Shown in pieces: positions 1 through 7,393 of a stretch of DNA of 13,715 nt. Location of the stretch: positions 1 through 13,715 of the forward strand of contig JASMKJ010000465.1 of NCBI GenBank assembly GCA_030749275.1. The letters run 5' to 3'. The translations under genes and the position numbers were made by a program. Position 1 is the stretch's first letter. Every line of letters begins with the position of its first letter. The stretch is from Acidimicrobiales bacterium (GTDB lineage Bacteria > Actinomycetota > Acidimicrobiia > Acidimicrobiales > Poriferisodalaceae). Under the pieces are notes generated by a model that was not told where the DNA came from, searched no databases, and saw only the letters and a program-made list of their open reading frames with translations.

Positions 1-239
1 AGTGGTTCTCCCCCGGTCAGACGAACACCGTCAAAACCGAAATATTTGGTACACACCCGGGCGAAGCGTTCAATTTCTTCGAAGGACAGGATCTCTTCTC
101 TCGGAAGCCATTGCATTCCCTCGGCGGGCATGCAGTACTGGCACCTGAAATTGCAGCGATCAGTCACGGAGATACGGAGATCGCGAACCACACGGCGGAA
201 CGGATCGACCAGTTGCTCGGCAACTACTTCTTCACGCAT
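1..239 (-). CDS. moaA: GTP 3',8-cyclase MoaA, N-terminal part (cut by window edge)
   Basis: Radical SAM enzyme that, with MoaC, converts GTP to cyclic pyranopterin monophosphate, the first step of molybdenum cofactor synthesis in the cytoplasm. Reading leftward from ATG at 239-237 gives 79 codons that run off position 1. They contain the family signature [20 protein letters not shown] with the [4Fe-4S]/SAM cysteines C29, C33 and C36 (C-x3-C-x2-C), and end in LTGGEP, the SAM-binding GGEP motif. The C-terminal half, with the second iron-sulphur cluster, lies outside the window. The gene follows moeA after 50 bp, so the two may be co-transcribed. There is no Shine-Dalgarno sequence, but TACGCT sits exactly 6 nt before the ATG, which would allow a separate leaderless transcript. 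Assignment is secure; only the start could differ, since an in-frame TTG lies two codons upstream. Confidence 0.95.
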   Translation of the reverse strand, partial: MREEVVAEQLVDPFRRVVRDLRISVTDRCNFRCQYCMPAEGMQWLPREEILSFEEIERFARVCTKYFGFDGVRLTGGEP

Positions 240-245
240 GGTTCA

Positions 246-251
246 AGCGTA
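246..251 (-). promoter_or_regulatory. candidate -10 box for leaderless moaA
   Basis: The minus strand reads TACGCT, then 6 nt, then the moaA ATG. TAnnnT at this distance puts the transcript start on the start codon, the usual layout of actinobacterial leaderless genes. No clear -35 is visible, and the gene is only 50 bp behind moeA, so this could be an internal promoter or chance. Confidence 0.35.
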
Positions 252-289
252 GCGACGCTTCGCCGTTCACACTTGTTTGAAGCGTTAGC

Positions 290-1483
290 TCAGTGAAGCA
301 GCAACAGGTTCACGCCGTCACCCGCTTCGTATCCATCTCCATCGGGCAGGACTGCCAGAGCATTGGACCGGGCCATTGAAGCGAGCATGTGTGAACCCTG
401 TCCTGAAATCGGATATACGGCTAAGTCCGAACCTTCGTGTTTCGCGAATACGCGAGCGAAATGAATTTTCCCGTCAGGTTGCCTCAGCAACGGGCTCGCC
501 GCTACACCCTGGATCATTGGTCGAATGGGCTCCGCAAATCCCATCATGGACCGCAAACCGGATCGGGCAAACAACTCATAGGAAACCATCGAGGAAACGG
601 GATTTCCCGGAAGGCCGAAGACCGGGGTGTCACCGACGGTGCCAAACGCAAGGGGCTTAGCGGGCTTTATCGCAATTTGCATCCACCGCATGTTTCCCAC
701 GCGATCGAGCACCTCTTTGACATAGTCATAATCCCCCATGCTGACCCCACCGGAAGTGATGACGGCGTCGCAATCTCGCGAACCCTGAATTAATGCCCTT
801 TCGATCACTGCTTCGTCATCGGGTAGAAGACCAAGATCGACTGTTTCGAATCCATCACCATCCAACAACGAAAGCAAGGTCCGTCGGTTGGAATCCCGTA
901 TTTGACCCGGAGCCAAGGGGCCACCACCATCTACCAACTCGTCACCGGTAGACATGACGCCAACTCGAAGTCGAGGGTAAGCCTCAATCTCTTGTATCCC
1001 CAAGCTGCACAGCACGCCCAAGTGTCCAGCTGTCAACGTTGTTCCGTTAGGAAACACCAACTCCCCTGCCGAGACATCATCGCCAGCCGGTCGAATGTGA
1101 TTTCCGGACTCAACTGAAGTTTCGATCGTCACAATGTCTCCATCGACAGTTGTCTTTTCGACCATCACAATCGCATCGGCGCCATCGGGCACGGGTGCCC
1201 CAGTCATTATTCTGCTCGCTTCACCCTGACCCACGCTCTTCAGCGGGTTGTGGCCGGCGGCAATCGTTTCCACAATACGAAGCTGTGTCGGAACATTGGT
1301 GAGGTCCGATGATCGGACGGCAAACCCGTCCATCGCTGTATTTGCAAACGGCGGCAATGACTCTTCTGCAACTACGTCAACCGCAGTGACAAGCCCAAGC
1401 GCATCACTTACCTCCGTCAATACGGGTGCCCGACGCGAACAGCAGTCCATGACATACGAGCGGGCTTCTTCAAGCGAGATCAT
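290..1483 (-). CDS. moeA: molybdopterin molybdenumtransferase MoeA
   Basis: Inserts molybdate into adenylylated molybdopterin to form active Mo-molybdopterin cofactor. The 397 aa match the usual length of about 400. Visible landmarks are FANTAMDGFAV (residues 47-57, near the N-terminus); MTGAPVPDGADAIV (93-106); the MoCF-binding domain from about 172 to 310, with STGDEL (178-183), DSNR (197-200), TSGGVSMGDYDYV (243-255) and LPGNPVSS (291-298); and a C-terminal domain ending with GSHMLASMARSNAL (363-376). The gene is divergent from fmdB and precedes moaA, so two cofactor steps sit together. FmdB-type genes near moeA are also familiar from mycobacterial and other actinobacterial genomes. The ATG at 1483 is supported by a TAGATT box 7 nt upstream, compatible with leaderless translation. 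Assignment is secure. A gephyrin-like second copy elsewhere cannot be excluded. Confidence 0.95.
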   Translation of the reverse strand: MISLEEARSYVMDCCSRRAPVLTEVSDALGLVTAVDVVAEESLPPFANTAMDGFAVRSSDLTNVPTQLRIVETIAAGHNPLKSVGQGEASRIMTGAPVPDGADAIVMVEKTTVDGDIVTIETSVESGNHIRPAGDDVSAGELVFPNGTTLTAGHLGVLCSLGIQEIEAYPRLRVGVMSTGDELVDGGGPLAPGQIRDSNRRTLLSLLDGDGFETVDLGLLPDDEAVIERALIQGSRDCDAVITSGGVSMGDYDYVKEVLDRVGNMRWMQIAIKPAKPLAFGTVGDTPVFGLPGNPVSSMVSYELFARSGLRSMMGFAEPIRPMIQGVAASPLLRQPDGKIHFARVFAKHEGSDLAVYPISGQGSHMLASMARSNALAVLPDGDGYEAGDGVNLLLLH

Positions 1484-1490
1484 GTGCCGG

Positions 1491-1520
1491 AATCTAGTGG
1501 CGATACGCCCTCGGTGTCGT
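1491..1520 (-). promoter_or_regulatory. candidate promoter of moeA (leaderless)
   Basis: On the minus strand, ACGACA (1520-1515) is followed after 18 nt by TAGATT (1496-1491), and 7 nt later by the ATG of moeA. The -35-like box matches TTGACA at four of six positions and the -10 fits TAnnnT. Transcription would begin at or next to the A of the start codon, so no ribosome binding site would be needed, and none is visible. Confidence 0.5.
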
Positions 1521-1556
1521 TCCTTATCGACAGGTGGCTGCTTGGTGAGTCCTCGC

Positions 1557-1562
1557 TACAAT
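1557..1562 (+). promoter_or_regulatory. candidate -10 box of fmdB
   Basis: TACAAT matches TATAAT at five of six positions, 41 nt before the proposed ATG of fmdB. A convincing -35 at 16-18 nt is not visible. Transcription would start near 1569, inside the palindrome described next. Confidence 0.4.
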
Positions 1563-1565
1563 TTT

Positions 1566-1579
1566 CCTCGGCCCCGAGG
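1566..1579 (+). promoter_or_regulatory. 14-bp palindrome at the fmdB transcript start, possible operator
   Basis: CCTCGG-CC-CCGAGG is a perfect 6-bp inverted repeat with a 2-nt centre. It begins three bases after the TACAAT box and ends before the AGGAG sequence, so it overlaps the likely transcript start. It could bind a dimeric regulator or form a small 5' hairpin. Short GC-rich palindromes also arise by chance. Confidence 0.25.
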
Positions 1580-1603
1580 GCTAACCAGGAGTTCACTCAC
1601 CAC

Positions 1604-1927
1604 ATGCCTACCTACCAATACCGGTGCACTGCATGCGACAATCAATTTGAAGTGCGTCAGTCGTTCACTGACGAGCCGGTAACCACGTGTTTGAACGAGG
1701 GTTGCGAGGGTGAGGTAAAGAAGATTTTCGGGAACGTAGGAATCGCTTTCAAAGGCAGTGGCTTCTACAAGAATGACAGCCGTCCAGGTAGCAGCAAACC
1801 ATCCGATTCTGCCGGTTCTACTGAAGACAAAACGCCGTCAAAGAGCACCAATGAGGGCAGTGCGTCAACGTCGAGTTCAACAGAAAAGTCTTCGAGCCCC
1901 GATGCCCCCAAGAAAGCCAAGGACTGA
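1604..1927 (+). CDS. FmdB-family zinc-ribbon protein with long Ser/Lys-rich tail
   Basis: Small protein of the FmdB/CxxC_CxxC_SSSS family, 107 aa from ATG 1604. The start is chosen because the family begins MPTYxYxC and an AGGAG sits at 1587-1591, 12 nt upstream (a long spacing). The frame stays open for 40 more codons upstream, but those look like non-coding sequence. The fold region is residues 1-55: C8-x2-C11, QSFTDEP, then C29-x4-C34 and a GSGFYKND end. The usual second knuckle is C-x2-C, so the two extra residues here are atypical. Residues 58-107 are low-complexity S, T, K, E and P and probably disordered. Family members have been linked to regulation of amidase or formamidase genes, but the molecular role is not established and I do not assign one. 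Its stop codon directly abuts that of uppP. Confidence 0.85.
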   Translation: MPTYQYRCTACDNQFEVRQSFTDEPVTTCLNEGCEGEVKKIFGNVGIAFKGSGFYKNDSRPGSSKPSDSAGSTEDKTPSKSTNEGSASTSSSTEKSSSPDAPKKAKD

Positions 1928-2755
1928 TCAGCGCACGACTAGAGCCACGATCAGTGCGAATGCTAACGCCACTCGATACACCGCGAAGCCCGCGTAACTT
2001 CGTGATTGAGCCCACCGCAACATGACGCGAACAGCGAACCAGCCTGTCAGTGCAGACGTCACGGTGCCGGCAACTAAGGCGTTCCACATGCCCGACGGCA
2101 AGCCGTCTGTTAGAACTCCCGCCATTCTGAAGAGAGCGGCGCCTGCGATGATGGGCAGCCCCATCAAAAAAGCAAGCCGTGCCGCATGAGGTCGGCCATA
2201 GCCGAGCCGCCGAGCAGCGGTGATCGTGATCCCAGAACGGCTGACACCGGGGAAAAGAGCCAAACATTGTCCAACACCCATTACGAGCGAGTGGGTGACG
2301 GATAGTTCTGTGGTGGAACGCTCATCAGGGGCGTGGCGATCAACTATCCACAAGATGACACCGAATGCAGCTAGTCCGACTGCGATGAGTCCTATCCGAT
2401 CACTTTGCCTTAGCAGGAACGCCTCAAACACCACGGCAACTAGGGCCGCAGGCACAGCCGAGAGCAGCAAGAACCAGCCGATTTTTGCTTGGGCGTCCCA
2501 GGGTCGACGCCCAAACAAGGCACTCAAGCCAGCTCCTGAGTAAGAACTGACATCCCTCCACAAGCACGCTGTGGAGCCAATCAATGTCCCAAAGTGGAGT
2601 GCTACATCAAAGGTGTTTTCTGTTCTTGTGTCTCCCACGAATTCATTCCAATTGAATAACCAGGGGATAATTTCGAGATGACCACTTGAGGACACCGGCA
2701 AAAATTCAGTGAGTCCTTGGGTGATACCTAAGACGATTGCGTGAAAGATTGGCAT
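1928..2755 (-). CDS. uppP: undecaprenyl-diphosphatase UppP (BacA)
   Basis: Integral membrane enzyme that dephosphorylates undecaprenyl diphosphate to the monophosphate, recycling the carrier lipid for peptidoglycan and other envelope polymers; high levels can confer bacitracin resistance. The 275 aa have the family length. Both signature regions are intact: Q13-x3-E17 followed by LPVSSSGH (19-26), and FPGVSRSGIT (168-177) with the catalytic arginine R173. Multiple hydrophobic helices include about 97-113, 120-138, 155-170, 195-215, 223-240 and 255-275, and the end SYAGFAVYR is typical. The ATG at 2755 has no clear Shine-Dalgarno sequence. It is the last gene of a minus-strand run, 30 bp after the PHP gene, and its stop touches the fmdB stop head-on. 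Very secure. Confidence 0.96.
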   Translation of the reverse strand: MPIFHAIVLGITQGLTEFLPVSSSGHLEIIPWLFNWNEFVGDTRTENTFDVALHFGTLIGSTACLWRDVSSYSGAGLSALFGRRPWDAQAKIGWFLLLSAVPAALVAVVFEAFLLRQSDRIGLIAVGLAAFGVILWIVDRHAPDERSTTELSVTHSLVMGVGQCLALFPGVSRSGITITAARRLGYGRPHAARLAFLMGLPIIAGAALFRMAGVLTDGLPSGMWNALVAGTVTSALTGWFAVRVMLRWAQSRSYAGFAVYRVALAFALIVALVVR

Positions 2756-2785
2756 GCTTGCGGCCGTTAGCGACGCTGTGGCGGG

Positions 2786-3499
2786 TTAGTCGGCGGTAGA
2801 GGGGACGATACGAGGTTTCCAGCGTCTTGGGGGGTCGTAGTAGTGACCCACTGGTTGACCAAGCCGCATAGATTTAAGGAAGTCCACCGGGTTGTCAAAA
2901 TCTGGCATTTGCATATATGCAGCTCCTATGGCCTCAGCTACGTGCGCGTCGCTTCCAGCGCCAATCGCCAAATCATTTTCAGTTGCATAATCTGAAGCCT
3001 TCTTGTTGAGGCTAGTGAGGCTCGTCTTCCCATTGAGAACTTCGATGCCGTCAACAAGATCTGAAGCAACTAGGTCGTCGAGGACATCGGAACGCAAATT
3101 GTTACGAATCGGATCAAAGGGGTGCGGGACATAGACGATTCCCCCTTGTTCGCGAATATTTCTGGCGGCAACCTCCGGCGGAATTCCTTGGGGGATTCGT
3201 TCCTCTAGGAACAGTCCAATTATTTCCCCAGCGTGGGTCTTCAACTCTTCTCCGATGACTACCCGACACGGCAGTTGATCCACGAGTTCTGCAGCGCCTC
3301 GAATCGCGTTGTGATCGGTTACGCACAGCACGTCGATTCCGGAGGCAACGACCGACTCTCGAAGTTCGTCCGGCGTGGTTGTCGAATCGCCCGACCACAT
3401 GGTGTGAGAATGGAAATCTACTCGGACCCAGCCTTCGGGGCAGGGTTCGCCGAGGTGGGGGTGACGCTCAAGCGCTTCGGGTGATGGCAAAGAAGGCAC
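2786..3499 (-). CDS. PHP-domain metal-dependent phosphoesterase-like protein
   Basis: PHP (polymerase and histidinol phosphatase) domain protein, 237 aa, starting at GTG 3499. Metal-ligand motifs appear in family order: FHSH (H30, H32), TDHN (D62, H63), GEELKT (E84/E85), PHPFD (H126), GIEV (E153) and GSDAH (D184, H186). All expected ligands are present, so an active metallo-hydrolase is likely. Relatives act on nucleotides or phosphorylated small molecules, but the substrate cannot be read from sequence. The C-terminal 50 residues resemble the PHP-associated region. The first about 22 residues, rich in Pro and Glu, are poorly anchored. No Shine-Dalgarno sequence is visible and no ATG or other common start occurs upstream in the short gap, so GTG is the best choice. 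It lies 44 bp after tldE and 30 bp before uppP, suggesting one transcript. Confidence 0.88.
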   Translation of the reverse strand: MPSLPSPEALERHPHLGEPCPEGWVRVDFHSHTMWSGDSTTTPDELRESVVASGIDVLCVTDHNAIRGAAELVDQLPCRVVIGEELKTHAGEIIGLFLEERIPQGIPPEVAARNIREQGGIVYVPHPFDPIRNNLRSDVLDDLVASDLVDGIEVLNGKTSLTSLNKKASDYATENDLAIGAGSDAHVAEAIGAAYMQMPDFDNPVDFLKSMRLGQPVGHYYDPPRRWKPRIVPSTAD

Positions 3500-3543
3500 G
3501 GCCAGCAGGGTACCAACGGGCTTGTCTTGTTCGCCCGCGCGTC

Positions 3544-4893
3544 TTACATACCTGACAACGCGACATCGGCTATTGCAATTGAGGCGACCCCTGATCCGGT
3601 CGGTAAAAATTCGAAGTCGCCGCCGATCGCAACAACATCTAGAAGCATTCTCTGAAGCGTTGAAGCGATGGTGGCTTCCCTAAAGGGTGCCCCCAACACG
3701 CCGTCCTTGATGTGGTGACCGTAGGCCCCCACGGAGAAGTCACCGCTCACCGGGTTAACTCCACTGTGTAAACCGTTGACGCCTCGAACGTATACTCCCG
3801 AACCAATTTGTGCGAATAGCTCGTTTCGATCACCAGTTCCCGGAACTAGGCAAAGCGCGTGTATTCCCACCCCTGGTGTGGACCGCGCACTCCGAACAGC
3901 CGAGCCTGTTGATTGAACTCCCGCGCGCCTAGCGGTGTAGGAGTTGTGCAAATAGTTGGACAGGACACCATCTTCGATTAGTAGGTTCTTGCGAGTAGCG
4001 AGACCTTCACCATCGTGGTTGTCAGCACCGAGCGACTCAATGTTTGTCGGGTCATCAAACAAGACCAGTTTGGGCGACGCGATTTGTTCACCCAAACGGT
4101 CCGCGAACGGTGACCTACCCTTTATCACCCGATCACCTGTGAGGGCACCGGCGATCGTTCCAAGAAAGGCAGCCGCTACGGAGGGCTCAAAGACGACGGT
4201 CAGTTGTTCTGATGCCGGCTTGGTAGCCCCCAACATTCCTGTGGCGTTCTCAACTGCTTCGGTGACGACGCGATCAAGATCCAACGCATCGGGCCGACGA
4301 GCTGCGTCTCCTGCGTATCCGATCTGCGTCTCGTCGCCGTCCACGGCGAGGGGCTGAACGCCTACTGAACAACTTCCGCCCTCACTATGTATTGATATCC
4401 CTGAAGTCGAAGCCAAAGCGAACTCGCCCCAACCATCCGACCAAGCCGCTGATCGAACGCTATTTACTCTCGGGTCAGATGATAAACATCTCTGTTCCAA
4501 CTCAATAGCCACTGAAGATCTCTCATTTTCAGTCACTTGAAGAACCGCTGGGTCAGAAAGGTCAAGGTTCGGTGGAACGACATCATCGGGAGCGGCAATA
4601 CCTTGATGGGGATCTCGTTCCGCGAATGTCAAATTCTCGCGAGCTTCTTCGACAAGCTGACTCAACACTTCGCTATCAAGTGAACCGGCGCTGGCGAATC
4701 CTTGTCGACCATCGATAACGATTCGGATTCCAGCCGCCTCAGACATCCCTGAGCGAACTGATTCGACCTGACCTGAATATGCCTTGACCGTCGTGGACCT
4801 GTTACGAGATACGCACACCTCAAGTTGCTCATTGTCGCGGGCCGCAGCTACCAGTTGGTCCGCTAATTCGGGAAGTTCGAGCCTCTTCGTCAA
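3544..4893 (-). CDS. pmbA: TldE/PmbA, non-catalytic partner of TldD peptidase
   Basis: Subunit of the TldD/TldE cytoplasmic metallopeptidase, which degrades unfolded peptides and, in enterobacteria, trims the microcin B17 leader and helps degrade the CcdA antitoxin. From TTG 4893 it is 449 aa, the family length. The frame is open 29 codons further upstream, but that part overlaps tldD and has no family resemblance. The TTG overlaps the tldD stop as TTGA, implying translational coupling. Typical family segments are VKAYSGQVESVRSG near the N-terminus and, in the C-terminal half, LTGDRVIKGRSPFADRLGEQ, the DNHDGEGLATRKN region, LIEDGVLSNYLHNSYTAR and SGDFSVGAYG. The HExxxH motif of TldD is absent, as expected for TldE. 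An intact pair with the gene upstream makes the assignment firm. Confidence 0.93.
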   Translation of the reverse strand: MTKRLELPELADQLVAAARDNEQLEVCVSRNRSTTVKAYSGQVESVRSGMSEAAGIRIVIDGRQGFASAGSLDSEVLSQLVEEARENLTFAERDPHQGIAAPDDVVPPNLDLSDPAVLQVTENERSSVAIELEQRCLSSDPRVNSVRSAAWSDGWGEFALASTSGISIHSEGGSCSVGVQPLAVDGDETQIGYAGDAARRPDALDLDRVVTEAVENATGMLGATKPASEQLTVVFEPSVAAAFLGTIAGALTGDRVIKGRSPFADRLGEQIASPKLVLFDDPTNIESLGADNHDGEGLATRKNLLIEDGVLSNYLHNSYTARRAGVQSTGSAVRSARSTPGVGIHALCLVPGTGDRNELFAQIGSGVYVRGVNGLHSGVNPVSGDFSVGAYGHHIKDGVLGAPFREATIASTLQRMLLDVVAIGGDFEFLPTGSGVASIAIADVALSGM

Positions 4894-6299
4894 CTTGCCG
4901 TACCGCCGATGGTCAGGGCTGCAACCCGCAGCGTCGGTTGACCATCGCCTACAGGTACTCCTTGACCGTCTTTGCCACAAGTACCTGGGCTTCCCATCGC
5001 AAAGTCATTTCCGATCACTTCAATGTGTCGAAGTACGTCGGGGCCATTACCAATTAGGTTGCCTTCCCTGAGAGGTGCTGTTATTTCGCCATTTTCGATG
5101 AGATAAGCCTCGGTCATACCGAAGACAAAGTCACCCGTAGCGGTGTTGACCTGACCCCCACCCAATTGGGCTACATAAACACCGTTCTGGGTGTCAGCAA
5201 TGATGTCCTGGGGTTCGGCCTCTCCGTTGGTTACATAAGTATTTGTCATCCGAACCATCGGGAGATGCTGATAACTCTGTCTTCGTCCATTTCCGGATGC
5301 AGGTCTTCCCTCTGATCGACTACGCAAGTGGTCCCACATGTAATCAGTCAGAACACCATCTTCAATCAGCACATTTTTTTGGGTTGGGCATCCTTCATCG
5401 TCAATGGCGACCGTTCCCCATTCAACTCCCATCGTTCCATCGTCAACCAACGTCACTGATGGGGCTGCCACAAGTTCTCCAATCCGGTCACGAAATACCG
5501 ATGCTCCCTTGTTGACAAGGTCAGCTTCAAGGCCATGTCCACAGGCCTCATGGAACAACACACCTCCCCCACCTCGTTCGATAACGACGGGAAGTTGACC
5601 ACTGGGAGCTGGCCTGGCCGACAACTTTGTTATCGCGCGTCCCGCCGCTCTGCGCGCCATGGCCTCCACGTCATGATCGTCAAACAACTCAAATCCGACT
5701 GTGTAACCCACAGTTTCTCGCCCAGTTTGCAAACCTTGGTCGCCGCTCGCCACGCAATTAACCGAGAGCAATGTGCGGGTTTGGTCGTCGGCGTTGAAGA
5801 CGCCATCGGTGTTGGCCACAAGCACCCTGCGGCGACCCTCCGAGTATCGGACGGTTACTTGAGTGATGGCCGCATCTTCGTCGCGAGCAGCGGTGTCTGT
5901 TTTTTGTAACAGTTCTACTTTGCGGGCTTTTGGCACCGAGGCCGGCAAGATCGCTGCTCTGGTTTCCGCTGTACCGGTACCACGAAGAGCGACCGGGGTG
6001 ATCTGCGCGCCTCCACGAGCTGCGGCTGCCGCCGCCTGCGCAGCCTCATTGAGACCAGTAGGAGACATATCAGAGGTATGAGCGAACCCGGTGGCGTCGC
6101 CGACTGTGACACGGATACCCGCGCCCAAGTCTCGGCTAGAAACCATTGCCTCGACGCGACCTTCGTCGAACTCAGTGGACGCACTCTGTCTATCTTCGAC
6201 GAACACCTCAGCCCACTCTCCCCCATTGCTCATCGCTGTGGAGAGCGCGTTTTGAATGATTTCTCGGTCCACCAGTGGTGAATTCATGCTTGCGCCCAT
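4890..6299 (-). CDS. tldD: TldD, catalytic subunit of TldD/TldE metallopeptidase
   Basis: Zinc peptidase subunit of 469 aa that forms a heterodimer with TldE. The zinc motif HEACGH is at 250-255 (H250, E251, H255) and the third ligand is probably C441 in GTCGKDGQ. The family ending GKDGQGVPVGDGQPTLR (442-458) and the tail LTIGGTA are intact. The N-terminal half has the beta-rich TldD fold with EFDEGRVEAMVSSRDLGAGIRV (43-64). ATG 6299 gives MGASMNSPLV; ATG 6287 is an equally possible start. No Shine-Dalgarno sequence is evident for either. It heads the run tldD-tldE-PHP-uppP and diverges from the membrane-protein gene on the other strand. Substrates in this organism are unknown, and no ribosomally made peptide precursor is visible nearby. 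Confidence 0.95.
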   Translation of the reverse strand: MGASMNSPLVDREIIQNALSTAMSNGGEWAEVFVEDRQSASTEFDEGRVEAMVSSRDLGAGIRVTVGDATGFAHTSDMSPTGLNEAAQAAAAAARGGAQITPVALRGTGTAETRAAILPASVPKARKVELLQKTDTAARDEDAAITQVTVRYSEGRRRVLVANTDGVFNADDQTRTLLSVNCVASGDQGLQTGRETVGYTVGFELFDDHDVEAMARRAAGRAITKLSARPAPSGQLPVVIERGGGGVLFHEACGHGLEADLVNKGASVFRDRIGELVAAPSVTLVDDGTMGVEWGTVAIDDEGCPTQKNVLIEDGVLTDYMWDHLRSRSEGRPASGNGRRQSYQHLPMVRMTNTYVTNGEAEPQDIIADTQNGVYVAQLGGGQVNTATGDFVFGMTEAYLIENGEITAPLREGNLIGNGPDVLRHIEVIGNDFAMGSPGTCGKDGQGVPVGDGQPTLRVAALTIGGTAS

Positions 6300-6325
6300 G
6301 TCGGCCTCAGTTGGGTCGGAGTTAG

Positions 6326-6339
6326 CTCTGGCGCCACAG
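6326..6339. promoter_or_regulatory. near-palindrome in the divergent tldD / membrane-protein gap
   Basis: TGGCGCCA at 6329-6336 is a perfect 8-bp palindrome. With one mismatched pair it extends to a 14-bp near-palindrome, CTCTGGCGCCACAG. It lies between two divergent genes, where a regulator could act on both. No partner copy was found elsewhere in the window, so this is a weak candidate. Confidence 0.2.
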
Positions 6340-6403
6340 TATCTTGCTTGGCCACAATTTGGACTTCTCAGAGTTGCTAGTTCGGCCTAATCTTCGATCT
6401 CTC

Positions 6404-7393
6404 GTGTCACATTCCAAACATCGTTCCTTTCGCTTACCGAGGACTGCATCTCTCGGACTTCGTCTCATCGCGAGTTCCGTCATGCTCATTTTGCTGTTGA
6501 CCAGTTTTCCTGCCGACGATCTTCAAGAACGGTGGCCCGAATGGCAAGGAACTAGTTGGTTGTGGCTCGTCGCTGCCCTCATAGCTACCTTCGCTGCCTT
6601 TGGCCTAGCTGCACTCCGCTGGCTCGAGGTGTGTAGAACTCTCGGAAACGACCTCAAGTTCTCCGCTGTTTTTGGTTATTTCTTAGCAGGACAGTTCGTT
6701 GGAAACTTTCTTCCAACCACTGTCGGAGGAGATATTTTGCGGGTGTCACGAATGGGCACTGAAATCCGTGACCACTCCAGTGCTTTCGCCTCAGTTGTTA
6801 TTGAGAGGTTGACTGGTTGGCTCGTTTTGCCGTTCATTACCCTCATAGCTTTGGGAGTGAACCCGGATCTCGTAACTAGTCGCGCCGGGGTAGTGGCTTT
6901 GTTGGGCGCATTAGGAACCCTTATGTTGCTAGTGATCTTGATTCTGATGGCTCAGCACCAGCGACTCGGCGGAAGAATTCGCGGCAACAACAGTATTTCG
7001 GCATCAGTTGCAGCGGTTCACCGTGGTCTCAACAGCTACCGAAAAGTTCCGGCCTCAATGCTGCGACTGCTCGCCATCGCTGTCGCGTTTCAGGCCTGTC
7101 TGATGACCGCCGTTATCTGTATCGCGAGTTCAATCGGCATAGAAGTCGGCTTAGTTAACTGGGTTGCCTTCATCCCAATGGTCTTCATCGCTCAGGTTCT
7201 CCCAGTCGCAATTGGGGGAATTGGCATCCGAGAAGCAGCATTAGTCCTATTTCTCGGTGGTTCCAATGTCAGTAGCGGGCAGAGCGTGGTATTAGGCCTA
7301 GCAATTTACGCTGTTACTCTCGTCGCGAGCCTCGCCGGCGCTGTGCCATTTGTGATAGGTGGCCGTCGCTCAACACCGGAGGAGACAACTTGA
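6404..7393 (+). CDS. UPF0104 / LPG-synthase-type integral membrane protein
   Basis: Polytopic membrane protein of the family named after the flippase half of lysyl-phosphatidylglycerol synthase (YbhN/UPF0104-like). From GTG 6404 it is 329 aa with about eight hydrophobic helices (roughly 15-35, 51-73, 85-103, 130-150, 161-182, 222-246, 252-272 and 293-318). The two family signatures are present: FVGNFLPTTVGGDILRV (98-114) and LPVAIGGIGIREAALV (266-281). There is no cytosolic aminoacyl-transferase domain, so it should not be called MprF; a role in moving or modifying a lipid is inferred from the family. TTG codons at 6344 and 6374 are alternative starts, but GTG 6404 leaves room for promoters between the divergent genes. 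It overlaps the next gene by TTGA, so the two products probably act together in the membrane. Confidence 0.87.
   Translation: MSHSKHRSFRLPRTASLGLRLIASSVMLILLLTSFPADDLQERWPEWQGTSWLWLVAALIATFAAFGLAALRWLEVCRTLGNDLKFSAVFGYFLAGQFVGNFLPTTVGGDILRVSRMGTEIRDHSSAFASVVIERLTGWLVLPFITLIALGVNPDLVTSRAGVVALLGALGTLMLLVILILMAQHQRLGGRIRGNNSISASVAAVHRGLNSYRKVPASMLRLLAIAVAFQACLMTAVICIASSIGIEVGLVNWVAFIPMVFIAQVLPVAIGGIGIREAALVLFLGGSNVSSGQSVVLGLAIYAVTLVASLAGAVPFVIGGRRSTPEETT

Noticed and set aside
1484..1603. 40-codon N-terminal extension of the FmdB protein
   Set aside because: Overlaps the promoter region and AGGAG; the family starts at MPTYxYxC.
1818..2267. 149-aa minus-strand frame overlapping fmdB and uppP
   Set aside because: Out of frame with uppP, rich in C, R, S and H, and running antisense through fmdB; no domain.
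4894..4980. 29-codon upstream extension of TldE
   Set aside because: Lies within tldD, has Arg/Ser/Cys-rich shadow composition and no TldE family similarity; TTG at 4893 gives the normal length.
6404..7393. Annotation as MprF lysyl-phosphatidylglycerol synthase
   Set aside because: Only the membrane half is present; there is no cytosolic aminoacyl-transferase domain.
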